DNA of 60,024 nucleotides. Origin: JAZMZS01 sp045120955 (GTDB taxonomy: Bacteria; Bacillota; Clostridia; Oscillospirales; CAG-272). Below are positions 1 through 9,486 of this stretch, piece after piece. The position numbers were made by a program, and so were the translations under genes. Under the pieces are notes generated by a model, which saw only the letters and a list, made by a program, of their open reading frames with translations, had not been told where the DNA came from and searched no databases. The stretch spans positions 1-60,024 of the forward strand of contig JBGVFH010000043.1 in NCBI GenBank assembly GCA_045120955.1, read 5' to 3'. Within the stretch, counting starts at the first letter, position 1; each line of letters begins with the position of its first letter.

Positions 1-519
1 TGTTTTACACTTGAGCGAATATACGGCGAACCGAGCATATCCGTTGTTGACAGCGACGGCAACGCTCTGCAGTGCAAAACAGAAAGCTCAGAAGGCGCTG
101 TCACGTATTTCTTCTCGCCTGCCTCAAGCGAGCAGTTAAAGAGCGAATACGAAAAATATGCGGTCGCATACACCGAAGATTATATAAAATACGCCTCGGG
201 CGGCTATATGGTAGTAGACCAAACCTTTGCTGTGGCGGCATCTCATCTGCTGCCCGACTCTCCCGCATATGAAAAGCTCGAAAGCACGAAGTTCAGCTTC
301 GGTCAGAACAAGCCATACACCGTCAAAAAGCAAGAGATCACAACATACGGATATACAAAGTGGGGCGAAAATTGTTTTTCCTGTCTTGTCGATTTTGCAG
401 TTGACGTAACGACCTCCTACAATGTTGAACAAAAGGATCAGCACGACGAAGTAAAGGGCATGGAGCTGTTCTTTTCATATATAAACGGAAAATGGCAGAT
501 AGTCGGACTCAATATGTAA
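1..519 (+). CDS. C-terminal part of an unrecognised secreted or membrane protein, NTF2-like end
   Basis: The frame is open from the first base of the window, so the start lies outside; 172 codons are visible before the TAA. The visible part begins with a short beta-like stretch, then a region that ends in alternating aromatic strands and the closing pattern NGKWQIVGLNM, which is common at the end of NTF2-like or TcaA/YvbJ-type extracytoplasmic domains. No catalytic motif is visible. A strong hairpin follows, shared with the converging gene on the other strand. The fold is an inference from pattern only, and the function is unknown. Confidence 0.6.
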   Translation, partial: CFTLERIYGEPSISVVDSDGNALQCKTESSEGAVTYFFSPASSEQLKSEYEKYAVAYTEDYIKYASGGYMVVDQTFAVAASHLLPDSPAYEKLESTKFSFGQNKPYTVKKQEITTYGYTKWGENCFSCLVDFAVDVTTSYNVEQKDQHDEVKGMELFFSYINGKWQIVGLNM

Positions 520-590
520 AGTCTCGGAATATTAATGCCCGAGATACCGCCTTTTGTACCGACGGCAACCAATAATTTTTTTGCACAGCA

Positions 591-632
591 AAAGGGCACC
601 CTGATACGCAAAACGTATCAAGGGTGCCCTTT
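591..632. terminator. Bidirectional rho-independent terminator
   Basis: Arms AAAGGGCACCCTGATACG and its complement pair across a short AAAA-type loop with one bulged A. T-rich sequence lies on the plus side and A-rich sequence on the other. It sits between two converging genes, so it probably serves both. Confidence 0.85.
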
Positions 633-677
633 ATTGTTTTAAAGGATTTTGCCGTTTTTATACGGTGAGAACGGCAC

Positions 678-1346
678 TCAAAACAAATTCCACGGATATT
701 CGCTCTGCGGCATACACTCCGTGCGCTCGCCATTGTATGTCAGCGCACACGACCAAAGAGCCGCCGTGCACCTGTTGTCGTGTGAGCCGTACTTTCCGTC
801 TCCGCACAGCGGATGCCGTCTGCCGGCAAACTGCGCCCGTATCTGGTGCGTGCGCCCTGTGTGAAGTATGACTCTGACAAGCGATACATCCTTTCCGCTC
901 TCTGTCACAGCACTGCCGATGACCTCATACGAGAGTGATGCATCCTTTACTCCCTTGCGGCTTCGTTTACATATGAATGTTTTTCTTTTTGTTCTGTCAT
1001 AGAAAAGGAGGTCATGCATCTCCCCTGACATCTCGTCTTGTGAAAAAGCACCCTCGCATACGCAGAGATATTCCTTTTGGACATCTCTGCACCGAACAGC
1101 CTCGCAGAGCCCTGCCGTAGCTTTTTTGTCAATAGAAACGAGCATTGCGCCGCCCACGGGCTTGTCAAGTCGGTGGCAGGGCTCGGCATAAGCAACTTTG
1201 AGCGTATCCCTGACAAGCTGTACGACACTTCCCTCTCCCTTGTCCTCGGACTCGGCGCCGACAGGTTTTTTCACTATAACACAGCCCTTATATCGGCGCA
1301 GTATCTCTATTTTTGCACTATCACCGTTATCTTCCCTGCACATCAT
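678..1346 (-). CDS. RluA-family pseudouridine synthase
   Basis: Predicted to isomerise uridine to pseudouridine in rRNA or tRNA. The family signature HRLDKPVGG is present with the catalytic aspartate at residue 61, and the C-terminal RTHQIRAQF and HPLCGDGKYG blocks of RluA enzymes are clear. At 222 residues it is short and has no N-terminal S4 domain, as in several Firmicutes paralogues. The start ATG overlaps the stop codon of trmB (ATGA), so the two are translationally coupled. The exact target uridine cannot be read from sequence. Confidence 0.9.
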   Translation of the reverse strand: MMCREDNGDSAKIEILRRYKGCVIVKKPVGAESEDKGEGSVVQLVRDTLKVAYAEPCHRLDKPVGGAMLVSIDKKATAGLCEAVRCRDVQKEYLCVCEGAFSQDEMSGEMHDLLFYDRTKRKTFICKRSRKGVKDASLSYEVIGSAVTESGKDVSLVRVILHTGRTHQIRAQFAGRRHPLCGDGKYGSHDNRCTAALWSCALTYNGERTECMPQSEYPWNLF

Positions 1347-1999
1347 GCTCTTTTTACAAAAACGGCGGCGTTTATGTTCTTACCCTTCTCGCTGAAATTA
1401 CGCTCATATTCGGTCATGACATTATCTTTATTATACTCGCTGTTATGCAGATCCGTAGTCTGCCAAAGAACGTCAAAGCCCGCCTCCTTAAACTGCTCAA
1501 GCGAGAATTCAAAGAGCCCGTCATTGTCCGTTTTAAGTCTGAGCTCAGCGCCGTCTTTGAGAAGCGTTTTATATATATCAAGCTTTGAAATATGCGTGAG
1601 GCGGCGCTTTGCGTGTCCTTTTTTGGGCCACGGGTCGCTGAAGTTGAGATATATTCTGTCAAGAGACTCGGGCGGGAAAAACTCGGTGAGGGTCTGAGCA
1701 TCCCCAATAATAAAACGAAGATTGTTTATGATATCATCCTCGTTTTGCTCCATCGCTTTTTCAAGTGCGATGACCATAACATCCCTTACCTTTTCCATTG
1801 CGTAAAAATTAAGCTCCGGATGGTTTTTTGCGTTCGTACAAATAAACGCACCCTTGCCGCAGCCTATCTCAAGGCATATAGGCGCCTCATTTTCAAACGG
1901 AAGCATGGGATTTTTAAAGATTTCTTCCTTTTCGGGGGCAAGAAATTGTGAACAATTAGTTATTCTTTGCTCTCCGTTCTTTTTTTTTCGCATTCTCAT
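1343..1999 (-). CDS. trmB: tRNA (guanine-N7-)-methyltransferase
   Basis: Methylates N7 of G46 in the tRNA variable loop using S-adenosylmethionine. The SAM-binding motif EIGCGKG lies near residue 45, followed by the TrmB block FSDPWPKKGHAKRRL near residue 120 and the C-terminal TEYERNFSEKG. The usual KKRH is KKGH here. At 218 residues it is full length. A GGAG lies 11 bases before the ATG, and a second in-frame ATG two codons on is an alternative. First gene of a two-gene operon with the pseudouridine synthase, so both act in RNA modification. Confidence 0.95.
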   Translation of the reverse strand: MRMRKKKNGEQRITNCSQFLAPEKEEIFKNPMLPFENEAPICLEIGCGKGAFICTNAKNHPELNFYAMEKVRDVMVIALEKAMEQNEDDIINNLRFIIGDAQTLTEFFPPESLDRIYLNFSDPWPKKGHAKRRLTHISKLDIYKTLLKDGAELRLKTDNDGLFEFSLEQFKEAGFDVLWQTTDLHNSEYNKDNVMTEYERNFSEKGKNINAAVFVKRA

Positions 2000-2164
2000 A
2001 TTGATATTTTCTCCGATATTTGATATTATATAATAAGTAGCCGCCGTATGCCCGAGCGGGAAACGGCGCTTTGGCTGTATAACTCAGATCGTTACAGCCC
2101 ACATACCGTATTCTATCACAGTACGGTAGATTTGTCAAAGATTTTTGATCGTTTGGAGGCAAAC

Positions 2165-3091
2165 ATGGATAAAAACGCATTTTTGAGAGAGCTTGCTCTC
2201 ATATTGCGGCAAAGAGGACTGACTGACGAGGAAATCCGCATCCGTATAGAAAAGATATCCTCTTTCATTGACGGACTCAGTCAGGAGGAGCGTAACGCTG
2301 TCATCGGGGGAAATCCCAATGTTGCGGCAATAGCCGACAGACTCTTTCCTAAAGACACCGCACCACGCCCCTCAGATAAACCCGTAACGCATGGGCAGAG
2401 CTCTGCCGTGCAGAGCAACCCGCCCGCTCCCACCACCTCCCCCTCGCAAAAGCCTGCAGTGCAGAAAAAGCCTGCCGAGAGCGGTGCCGACACATTTAAG
2501 ATCACAAGTGACTACAAAAAGAATTCCGCACAGAACGTAAGCCGCGAGCCGTCCGCTACTGCACGTAATGTAGCTGAGATACGCCGCAGAGACGAGGAAA
2601 AGCTCAAGCAGCTCAAGACAGAAGCGCAAAAGCCTCGCAAAAAAGCGAGCACAGGCACGGTTTCGCTGTCGCAAAAATACGAAAGCGAACGCAACTTCTG
2701 GGTGATATTCTTCTGCTGTATACCGATACTTTTCTTTATAGCGGCAGTAGCATTGAGCATCTTTGCGGTTTTGTTCTTCGGGCTTATCGCTGTGATAATC
2801 ATACTCGTTGCAATTCTCGCCATAGCAGTTGCGGCGGGCAGTGCGGTATCACTTGTCGGACTCATTTACGGAATTACGCAAATGATTTCCAATCCCGCAA
2901 TAGGTCTTTATGAGGCGGGAATGGGAATTTTGGTAGCAGGAATAACCATGCTTGTCGGTGTGCTTATATACAATGCGGCAATACGCTTCATCCCTTGGAT
3001 AATGAAAAAGCTAAAGCTGCTTTTCAAGTTTGCACTTAAAAAGCTCGGGGTCCTTGCCGAATATCTGAAAGGAGTGTGTGCCTCGATATGA
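2165..3091 (+). CDS. HAAS-like (DUF1700-type) membrane protein
   Basis: A 308-residue protein. Residues 1-60 resemble the HAAS helical domain of DUF1700 proteins (pattern FLRELALILRQRGLTDEEI), followed by a Pro/Lys/Ser-rich linker, a charged helix near 180 and several membrane segments from about 200 to the end. The start was chosen for the GGAGG five bases before ATG at 2165; an upstream in-frame ATG at 2048 has no ribosome binding site. Its stop overlaps the next start (ATGA). In the known DUF1700/DUF4097 pairs a PadR regulator usually precedes, and none is visible here. Role is probably envelope sensing, by analogy only. Confidence 0.7.
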   Translation: MDKNAFLRELALILRQRGLTDEEIRIRIEKISSFIDGLSQEERNAVIGGNPNVAAIADRLFPKDTAPRPSDKPVTHGQSSAVQSNPPAPTTSPSQKPAVQKKPAESGADTFKITSDYKKNSAQNVSREPSATARNVAEIRRRDEEKLKQLKTEAQKPRKKASTGTVSLSQKYESERNFWVIFFCCIPILFFIAAVALSIFAVLFFGLIAVIIILVAILAIAVAAGSAVSLVGLIYGITQMISNPAIGLYEAGMGILVAGITMLVGVLIYNAAIRFIPWIMKKLKLLFKFALKKLGVLAEYLKGVCASI

Positions 3092-4020
3092 AACCGACAT
3101 CAATAATTTTTCTTGTCCTTTCGATAATTCTGATAATCACAGGATACGTCAGCTGTGAGGTTGCTACAGGCATGGCTGAGACCGAGGGCATCTCCCTCTA
3201 CAACGAGGAAACAGACGAAGACGGAAACCGCATCAACACGATGTATTTCAACTCAAACGAGTATGACAGAATAGAGGTAAATCTTACCGAGGCGTCTGTT
3301 TTTCTTTGCATAGGAGACGAAGAAAAGGTCGTACTCAAAAACTACACCGAGGGAAGCATCTCCGGCATGGAAAGCGGTGTTTCTTACATAATCAGCGACA
3401 ACGCAAGTGCGTTTGAAATGATAACCTCAGGCAGCTTCAATTTTTCGTTTATGGGGCTGCGTCACTATTGGCATGACAGAGACATTCTCTCAAGAGACAA
3501 AGAGGTATACATATATACAACAGCCGAGACGGTACTCAACGGCATTGACATTGTGCTCGGCGACGGTACCGTAAATATAGACAAGTATACGGCTACCTTC
3601 GACGTAATGGCAGATGTGAAAAAGGGTAACGTAGTCATCAAGGACTCAAGTGCCACAGCATTCAACATCACAGGCACGGACTGCGACCTCACGGCTGAAA
3701 ACAGCAGTGCTCAAAGATTTCATGCTACTGTCACAAACGGCAAGCTCTCGCTCAAAAACACGGATGTTTCCTCTCTGACTCAGCTCAACGTAAAAACGGC
3801 AGGAGAGGTCAAGGTCGAGCTTGCGGGTGAGCTTTCCGAATACATAATCACGGCGTATGCTTCAAAGGACGTTACCATAAACGGCGAAAACAAGGGTACG
3901 CAGTACCCGCCCCAGACATCCGACGGAGAAGAAGGCTCGAGTGACAGCGGCGAGGTTACGGGAACGAAAACGCTCGACATCAGCGTAACAAGCGGCACTG
4001 TTTCTATAAAAACGAAATAA
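3088..4020 (+). CDS. DUF4097-like surface protein with beta-repeat ectodomain
   Basis: A 310-residue protein with an N-terminal hydrophobic anchor (residues 5-27) and an outside region of repeated short strands (VKKGNVVIKD, GKLSLKN, GEVKVEL), as in DUF4097-type beta-helix proteins. The tail is Thr/Ser-rich. The ATG at 3088 overlaps the upstream TGA, giving translational coupling; a GTG at 3076 is the alternative. Paired with the HAAS-like gene, which is the usual partner of DUF4097 proteins. No enzymatic motif is seen. Confidence 0.7.
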   Translation: MKPTSIIFLVLSIILIITGYVSCEVATGMAETEGISLYNEETDEDGNRINTMYFNSNEYDRIEVNLTEASVFLCIGDEEKVVLKNYTEGSISGMESGVSYIISDNASAFEMITSGSFNFSFMGLRHYWHDRDILSRDKEVYIYTTAETVLNGIDIVLGDGTVNIDKYTATFDVMADVKKGNVVIKDSSATAFNITGTDCDLTAENSSAQRFHATVTNGKLSLKNTDVSSLTQLNVKTAGEVKVELAGELSEYIITAYASKDVTINGENKGTQYPPQTSDGEEGSSDSGEVTGTKTLDISVTSGTVSIKTK

Positions 4021-4059
4021 CGTATAGAACTAAAAAACACAAGAAACGGAGGTGCAACA

Positions 4060-5253
4060 ATGGATAACAACAATAACGACAAAGAAAAAAGTCTGGAAAT
4101 GCTGTTCTCTGAAAACGAAGATGGCGACTATTCCTACGAAAAGCAAAGAAAAGGCTACAACCGTTCCAACCACATGAGAATGGCAAGATACAGACGCAAC
4201 CGCACAAAAAAGACGGTACTGATGATCCTTGTAGCGGTCGTCCTGCTCACTCTTTGGATAATTGCGGCTGTCTCTATCGTAAAACACGTAAACGGCACCG
4301 ATACCACCGACCCCACCGACACGTCAAACGGCACGGACAGCTCACAGGGCAGCACGATCGGGGACAATAATGACAGCTCTGTAAACAACGGAGATAACGG
4401 CACGGACAATGCGCTTTCATATACAAGCGAAAAAATGGGCGTAAATGCCTACAAAACCGGCAAACTTATACTAATAAACTCTACATACAAGTATGACTAC
4501 ACCGCCGATACATATCTGACAAAAGAGCTTGTCAGCGCATATTCATACGCAAACGGTGCCTTCTCCGTATCATACCAAACAGATAAAATAAGAATTGATA
4601 CGATAAAGGCAATGAACGAGATGTTTGCCGCCTTCAAGGCGGAAACGGGACTGACGGGATTTTCTCTTCGTCCCGACTACGCCTACTGCACACACGACCA
4701 ACAGCAGGCGTGGTATGACGCAACCGAGAAAAAGCGCGGGGAGAGTGCTCCGAGCTACGAATTCAAGGGAGGCGAGAGCGAGCATGAGACGGGACGTTCG
4801 TTTGACATAAAGGTAGAGGTCAACGGCGAGGCTGTAGCCGTCAGAAATGCAGACTCGGCATACCTGTGGATATATGACAACTGCTACAAATACGGCATCG
4901 TCTACCGATACCCGAGCGACAAAACCGCTGTTACCGGCGTCAGCATGGCGGCTGACTCGACACACGCAGACCACTTCCGCTATGTAGGAAAAGCGGCGGC
5001 GGCAGCTATGCACGCAAACAACTGGTGTCTCGAGGAATTCATTATAGAAATAGAAAAATACACCTACAACGGTGAACATTTAAAGGCTGAAGGCGCTGAC
5101 GGAACAAAGTACGAGATGTATTTCTATCCGGCAACGGCAGGGGCTGATACCGAGGTAAAGGTTCCCGAAGGCATGGAGTATGAGATATCGGGCAACAACA
5201 TCGACGGCTATATCGTGACAGTTACAACGCAAGCCGCAACAGCAGCAGAATAA
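4060..5253 (+). CDS. VanY/M15B D-Ala-D-Ala carboxypeptidase-like protein, catalytic Glu replaced
   Basis: A 397-residue membrane-anchored protein: charged N-terminus, one membrane helix (about 51-74), Thr/Asp/Asn-rich linker, then an M15B domain. The zinc motif SEHETGRSFD gives His242 and Asp249, and HADHFRYVG gives the third ligand His305. In active VanY enzymes the last motif is EPWH-RYVG with a catalytic Glu; here that position is His302. It may therefore be a peptidoglycan-binding or altered enzyme. The GGAGG before ATG 4060 fixes the start. A converging paralogue with intact residues follows at 5353. Confidence 0.85.
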   Translation: MDNNNNDKEKSLEMLFSENEDGDYSYEKQRKGYNRSNHMRMARYRRNRTKKTVLMILVAVVLLTLWIIAAVSIVKHVNGTDTTDPTDTSNGTDSSQGSTIGDNNDSSVNNGDNGTDNALSYTSEKMGVNAYKTGKLILINSTYKYDYTADTYLTKELVSAYSYANGAFSVSYQTDKIRIDTIKAMNEMFAAFKAETGLTGFSLRPDYAYCTHDQQQAWYDATEKKRGESAPSYEFKGGESEHETGRSFDIKVEVNGEAVAVRNADSAYLWIYDNCYKYGIVYRYPSDKTAVTGVSMAADSTHADHFRYVGKAAAAAMHANNWCLEEFIIEIEKYTYNGEHLKAEGADGTKYEMYFYPATAGADTEVKVPEGMEYEISGNNIDGYIVTVTTQAATAAE

Positions 5254-5263
5254 AGCATAAAGC

Positions 5264-5310
5264 ACAAAACCGTGCAGACAAGACTCGCTTGTCTGCACGG
5301 TTTTGTTTTT
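5264..5310. terminator. Bidirectional rho-independent terminator
   Basis: A 19-bp perfect stem (5264-5282 with 5288-5306) around the loop ACTCG, with T-runs on the plus side and A-runs on the other. It separates the two converging carboxypeptidase genes. Confidence 0.9.
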
Positions 5311-5352
5311 CTTTTCTGTCTAAGTGATATAAAACTGCTTATTTCGCAGTAT

Positions 5353-6222
5353 TTATTTTTTTGGCACCGTTATGATATAGCATCCCGTATTATCCGCGGA
5401 AACGGTCGCAGATACAAATCCGTCGGGAAAACAAAGCGTGCCGTCCTCGGCGGGAGCTTGCCGTGAGATAAGATAACCGTCAGCGCTGTACCAAGCATTC
5501 TCTTTCATTGAAAGTATGTACTCTTCAAGCGTCAGATGATTGTTATATATTATCTTTGCATGAGGCTGTCCCACATACCGCAGATGCCACGGCTCAAATC
5601 TGATATTCGTTATTTCTTCCCCATACGACGGATAGCGAATAATAAAGCCGTACTCCCATGAGTGAGAATTGACAAATCTGCCTGCCTCCGACTTTATAAA
5701 TCCGTCGCCCGAAAAATACGCAACATACACATCTGCCGCAAGCCCCGTCTGATGCTCGCTTGCCCCCACAGCCGTCGCCGTAAGAGGATCCTCTTCATAC
5801 AATGTCTGCTGCATCTGCGCATCTCTGTAATCACTCGATACATATAGTCGCTCCCCCGTTTTCTCGGTTACTGCCGCAGAGAGCTGTGCGTATGCGCTGT
5901 GCATACAATCATTAAAGTACACACCCGTCGCTTTGTATTCAGACACATCGGGGCAAAAAGACTGCGGGAGCATATATTCCGTATTCACCAGCATCATGCT
6001 TTGATCCACGCTTACCCTGCCATCCTCGGACAAGCTTTCTATCGGTATATACTCCACAGCCTGCGGCTCTACAGTACCTATATCGACCTTACTGCAGTTA
6101 AGTCCTATACGTTCCGCAAATACGTATATCCTATCGTATTTGTACACAGCCGCCGTAACCGCCGCTGAAACTACCGTTATGACGACAGCCGCTGTCAACA
6201 ACAATTTCGTTCTCTTTTTCAT
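5353..6222 (-). CDS. D-alanyl-D-alanine carboxypeptidase, VanY/M15B family
   Basis: Predicted to remove the terminal D-Ala from peptidoglycan stem peptides outside the membrane. An N-terminal signal anchor (residues 5-27) precedes an M15B domain with SEHQTGLAAD (ligands His157, Asp164) and EPWHLRYVG (catalytic Glu210, ligand His213), all intact. The start at 6222 (MKKRT) is preceded by GGAGG at a good distance; a codon further upstream lacks one. 289 residues. It converges with a paralogue whose catalytic Glu is lost, so this is the likely active copy. Confidence 0.9.
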   Translation of the reverse strand: MKKRTKLLLTAAVVITVVSAAVTAAVYKYDRIYVFAERIGLNCSKVDIGTVEPQAVEYIPIESLSEDGRVSVDQSMMLVNTEYMLPQSFCPDVSEYKATGVYFNDCMHSAYAQLSAAVTEKTGERLYVSSDYRDAQMQQTLYEEDPLTATAVGASEHQTGLAADVYVAYFSGDGFIKSEAGRFVNSHSWEYGFIIRYPSYGEEITNIRFEPWHLRYVGQPHAKIIYNNHLTLEEYILSMKENAWYSADGYLISRQAPAEDGTLCFPDGFVSATVSADNTGCYIITVPKK

Positions 6223-6369
6223 GCTTGTCCTCCGGTAAAACATATATCAGTATTATAACACCAAGGCTCACCCGATTTCAAGCATAGCAAAGAAATGTTT
6301 ATATTCACTCACCCGCACGCAACAGGCAGGGACAGTTTCGGCAAAACAATAAATGCCGCCCGACGCTTC

Positions 6370-7719
6370 CTACTCTCCCCACAGCGCCGCAAGCTCTCCT
6401 GATACGGAGAGCGAATTGTCGGTCAGCGCCGCATATCCGTACACGGCGCACCCTGCGTATCCTGTGAGCTTTCTTGCGTATTCTATCTGTGCGGTTAGCT
6501 CCCCCTTGCTGTAGCTTCCCTCCGTATATCTGTAAGCAGCAAGGCAAGGTATGAGCACCGTATCAGTCCCCGACAGCGCTGTATTCCACCAATCGGCAAG
6601 CCTGATAAAATCAGCCGACTCATCACCTATGCCCCAATATAACTGCGGAGCGACATAATCAACATTCCCCTCTCTTGCAAAGCTCAGCGCATCGCAGTAT
6701 ATCTCATAATAAGCCTCAAGCCCCGCTGTCCCCGCACCGCCCTCCGAGACGGAATTTTTCCAAATGCCGAACGGAGCTATACCGAAAAGGCAGTTTTTGT
6801 TTGCTTTCTTTACAGCTATTTTGCAAACACGGACAAGCGTATTTACGCAGTCACGTCGAAAATCGTCAAGCGACATCGTACCGCCGTACTTTGCATATGC
6901 GTCGGAGTCGTCAAACACAGCCATATCTCCTCCCTCATCATACACGGGATATGGATAGAAATAATCGTCAAATACCACGCCGTCAACATCATAGTTCTTG
7001 ACTATTTCATATACCCCGTCGGAGATAAGCGTGCGCACCTCAGGTATGCCGAGATTGAAGTACAGCTTTCCGTCGGCATACTGCACCGTCCACTCGGGGT
7101 GAAGTGCGGCAGGCTCGTCCTCACACAGCTCATCTGCTGTTGCGGGGTCTTGTTTGCTTCCGGATAAAACTCTGACCGGATTTACCCATGCGTGCACCGA
7201 GATACCCTTGCTGTGAGCGGCGGATATCAGATAAGCAAGCGAATCAAAGCCGCCGTCAGCCGCCTCCCCTCTCCTGCCGCTGACATAATGCGACTGCGGA
7301 AAAATACTGCTGTTATACAGCGCATCGGAGCAGGGTCGGACCTGAAAGAATATTGTGTTGGCACCCAGACGTGCCGCATTCTCCACGATATTGTCAAGCT
7401 CCGAAGAAAGCTGTTGCTCGCTCATATCCCGCTGTGACGGATAGTTTATGTTTGATACCGTAGCAATCCACACCGCCCGTATACTCTCTTGTCCGACGAG
7501 GAGAGTTTGTCCCTTATCCGTCACGGAAAGAACAGGGATGCTCGCCTGACCGCCCCCGATATTCTTTTTATCGCCGAGCGCCTGCTCACCCTGCATTATA
7601 GAGTATATCCCCCAAAATATCAGCGTTACCGCAAGAATGTACGACAATATTATAAAAACCGTATAAACCAGCCTTACATTTCCCTTTTTTGACATCATTT
7701 TGACTATCCTCTCCGCCAT
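6370..7719 (-). CDS. GHL10-type glycoside hydrolase-like membrane protein (YngK/DUF187 family)
   Basis: A 449-residue protein with one membrane helix near residues 17-40 and an outside TIM-barrel of the GHL10 type: ESIRAVWIATVSNINYPS, NTIFFQVRPCSDALYNS, GISVHAWVNPVRV and DYDVDGVVFDDYFYPYP are the conserved barrel strands. The Asp pair in VVFDDYFYP is a likely active-site part. Substrate is probably a cell wall or capsular glycan (inference). The start is 7719, or the ATG at 7698 (MMSKK), which has a better GGAGAGG spacing. It stands alone. Confidence 0.8.
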   Translation of the reverse strand: MAERIVKMMSKKGNVRLVYTVFIILSYILAVTLIFWGIYSIMQGEQALGDKKNIGGGQASIPVLSVTDKGQTLLVGQESIRAVWIATVSNINYPSQRDMSEQQLSSELDNIVENAARLGANTIFFQVRPCSDALYNSSIFPQSHYVSGRRGEAADGGFDSLAYLISAAHSKGISVHAWVNPVRVLSGSKQDPATADELCEDEPAALHPEWTVQYADGKLYFNLGIPEVRTLISDGVYEIVKNYDVDGVVFDDYFYPYPVYDEGGDMAVFDDSDAYAKYGGTMSLDDFRRDCVNTLVRVCKIAVKKANKNCLFGIAPFGIWKNSVSEGGAGTAGLEAYYEIYCDALSFAREGNVDYVAPQLYWGIGDESADFIRLADWWNTALSGTDTVLIPCLAAYRYTEGSYSKGELTAQIEYARKLTGYAGCAVYGYAALTDNSLSVSGELAALWGE

Positions 7720-7816
7720 ATATTTTCTCTCTTGTTAATACATATTCAACCGACGCTTCAAATATTCCTGTTTCGGGTAATTTTTTCACTCTCCAAAAAA
7801 AGAATTTTTTCTTCTA

Positions 7817-7845
7817 TTGCACAAACCTACACCGTATGGTAAAAT
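7817..7845 (+). promoter_or_regulatory. Promoter for rnhA
   Basis: TTGCAC (7817-7822), 17-base spacer, TAAAAT (7840-7845) with TGG just before the -10. The start codon follows at 7878. Confidence 0.5.
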
Positions 7846-7877
7846 ATAATATCAAATCCGAAAGAATGAAAGGCAAC

Positions 7878-8321
7878 ATGAAAAAGGTAAACATATACAC
7901 AGACGGAGCCTGCAAAGGCAACCCCGGACCCGGCGGCTGGGGAGCTATTCTCGTATTCAACGGAATAGAAAAAGAACTGTCGGGCGGCGAGCGGTCTACA
8001 ACAAACAACCGAATGGAGCTGACCGCTGTAATACAGGCACTCTCCGCACTAAAGGAGCCATGCGAGGTCGAGCTGTGCTCAGACTCAAAATATGTGCTCG
8101 ATGCACTCACAAAAGGATGGGCAAAGGGCTGGCAGAAAAACGGCTGGAAAAAGGCAGACAAAAAGCCCGCACTCAATCCTGACCTTTGGCAAAGACTGCT
8201 CGAGCTTGTTGATACGCACAAAATGACATATATTTGGGTAAAGGGTCATGAAGGGCACGAATACAACGAGAGATGCGACAGCATGGCAGTAGCAGAAGCT
8301 GCAAAATTTATCGGAAAATAA
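7878..8321 (+). CDS. rnhA: Ribonuclease HI
   Basis: Cuts the RNA strand of RNA-DNA hybrids, in the cytoplasm. At 147 residues it is the usual size. The four metal-binding carboxylates are present: Asp9 (YTDGACKGNPGPGG), Glu47 (RMELTA), Asp69 (SDSKYV) and Asp134 (ERCDSMA), with His124 in VKGHEGHEYN. The basic protrusion typical of E. coli RNase HI (GWAKGWQKNGWKKADKK) is retained. MKKVNIY at 7878 aligns with family N-termini; an in-frame ATG at 7866 is an alternative. Monocistronic, followed by a strong terminator. Confidence 0.95.
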   Translation: MKKVNIYTDGACKGNPGPGGWGAILVFNGIEKELSGGERSTTNNRMELTAVIQALSALKEPCEVELCSDSKYVLDALTKGWAKGWQKNGWKKADKKPALNPDLWQRLLELVDTHKMTYIWVKGHEGHEYNERCDSMAVAEAAKFIGK

Positions 8322-8426
8322 ACAAGGCGGGCAATGCCCGCACCCGTCCTCCCGCCTATTGTATCTTTGGGTTTTCTTTAACTCAACCAAACGGCGGAGC
8401 GTAACTTCGCAATTTCCTATGCAAAC

Positions 8427-8460
8427 AAAAAAGCCTTCCCGACGATGGGAAGGCTTTTTT
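8427..8460. terminator. Bidirectional rho-independent terminator
   Basis: AAAAAAGCCTTCCC pairs with GGGAAGGCTTTTTT around a short loop, flanked by A/T runs on both sides, between converging rnhA and the nuclease gene. Confidence 0.9.
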
Positions 8461-8496
8461 GCGGTCTTTTCTGTTAATACAGCCTTTTTTCGATTT

Positions 8497-9486
8497 TTAC
8501 GGCTTACAGCTTCCGCAGGGTGAGTATCCGTCGGATATAAGCTCCTCTCTCGTTCCCGTGTAGGTCTGCTTGTTTGACTCGCTCATATCCTTTACCGAAG
8601 AGCAGGTAGGATAGTGAAATTTCTTTGAACCTGTGTTCAGTATATACTCGCTCTCCTCACCGTTGCTTTCCTGTGCCGTGCTCTCAGATGCTTCCGTGCT
8701 ATCCGAGGCAAGCTTGCTTGTGCCGTCGGCATAATTTATCACAATTCCCGGCTGGACATTGTAGCAGTAAACGCAAAAGCTGATGCCGTCTCCGTTATCC
8801 TCAACAGAATGTGCTTCCATGAGCACACCGCTCGCCACAAGGTCATCTCCGTCAAATATCGGTGTCACTCTGTAAAGAACATGATTTCCCGTTTCCTTTA
8901 TGTAATCGGCTGTCATGTTCTCAAATACAAGCATACCGTCCACATTCATGTATCTCGTGCCCGTTATGAGATTTTGTTTGTTTGCATTTTCGCTTGTAAG
9001 CTGCCAGCCTATAAGATGACAACGGTTATACAGATACTTTCCATCGACGTTGTCATACTTTACGGTCTGCCATCCCGAGGGCTTTACGCTTCCTATGGAC
9101 CCTCTCTCCTCTGTCGGCATAGTATCTGTGGAAATACCCGCATACACCGTAGTGCACCGCCCAAAGCTGTCAAGCTCACCGTACAGCTCAAATGATGCCG
9201 TGGTATACTCACTATCCTCAAAAAACGGAACGTTGTCATTTATAACCGTATACGGCTCTCCCGAATATTTCGGGACGGATGCAAGCTCAAGTACAGGTGC
9301 TTTTACGATCTCGCTCGGTGCCGTATTTGAGATCACTCCGTTTTCGGTGCTGACCGTGCTGTTCGACGATAAGCCCAAGCTATCGTCAGTCAAATTTTGA
9401 GGTACGCCGAAGCACGACGCAAGCGTCAGCAGGACCGTAAGCATCAGGCAGAGCATACCTATTTTTGTCTTTATAATTTTTTTCAT
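8497..9486 (-). CDS. Secreted DNA/RNA non-specific endonuclease lipoprotein
   Basis: A 329-residue lipoprotein: lipobox LASC with Cys25. Residues about 70-240 form a DNA/RNA non-specific endonuclease domain with the active-site motif NRCHLIGWQL (catalytic His) and downstream NLITGTRYMN. The last 45 residues hold a small Cys module (FHYPTCSSVKDM and SPCGSCKP) like the metal-binding tails on clostridial nucleases. The ATG at 9486 overlaps the upstream TGA (ATGA). Likely roles are nutrient scavenging or DNA turnover at the cell surface (inference). Confidence 0.88.
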   Translation of the reverse strand: MKKIIKTKIGMLCLMLTVLLTLASCFGVPQNLTDDSLGLSSNSTVSTENGVISNTAPSEIVKAPVLELASVPKYSGEPYTVINDNVPFFEDSEYTTASFELYGELDSFGRCTTVYAGISTDTMPTEERGSIGSVKPSGWQTVKYDNVDGKYLYNRCHLIGWQLTSENANKQNLITGTRYMNVDGMLVFENMTADYIKETGNHVLYRVTPIFDGDDLVASGVLMEAHSVEDNGDGISFCVYCYNVQPGIVINYADGTSKLASDSTEASESTAQESNGEESEYILNTGSKKFHYPTCSSVKDMSESNKQTYTGTREELISDGYSPCGSCKP

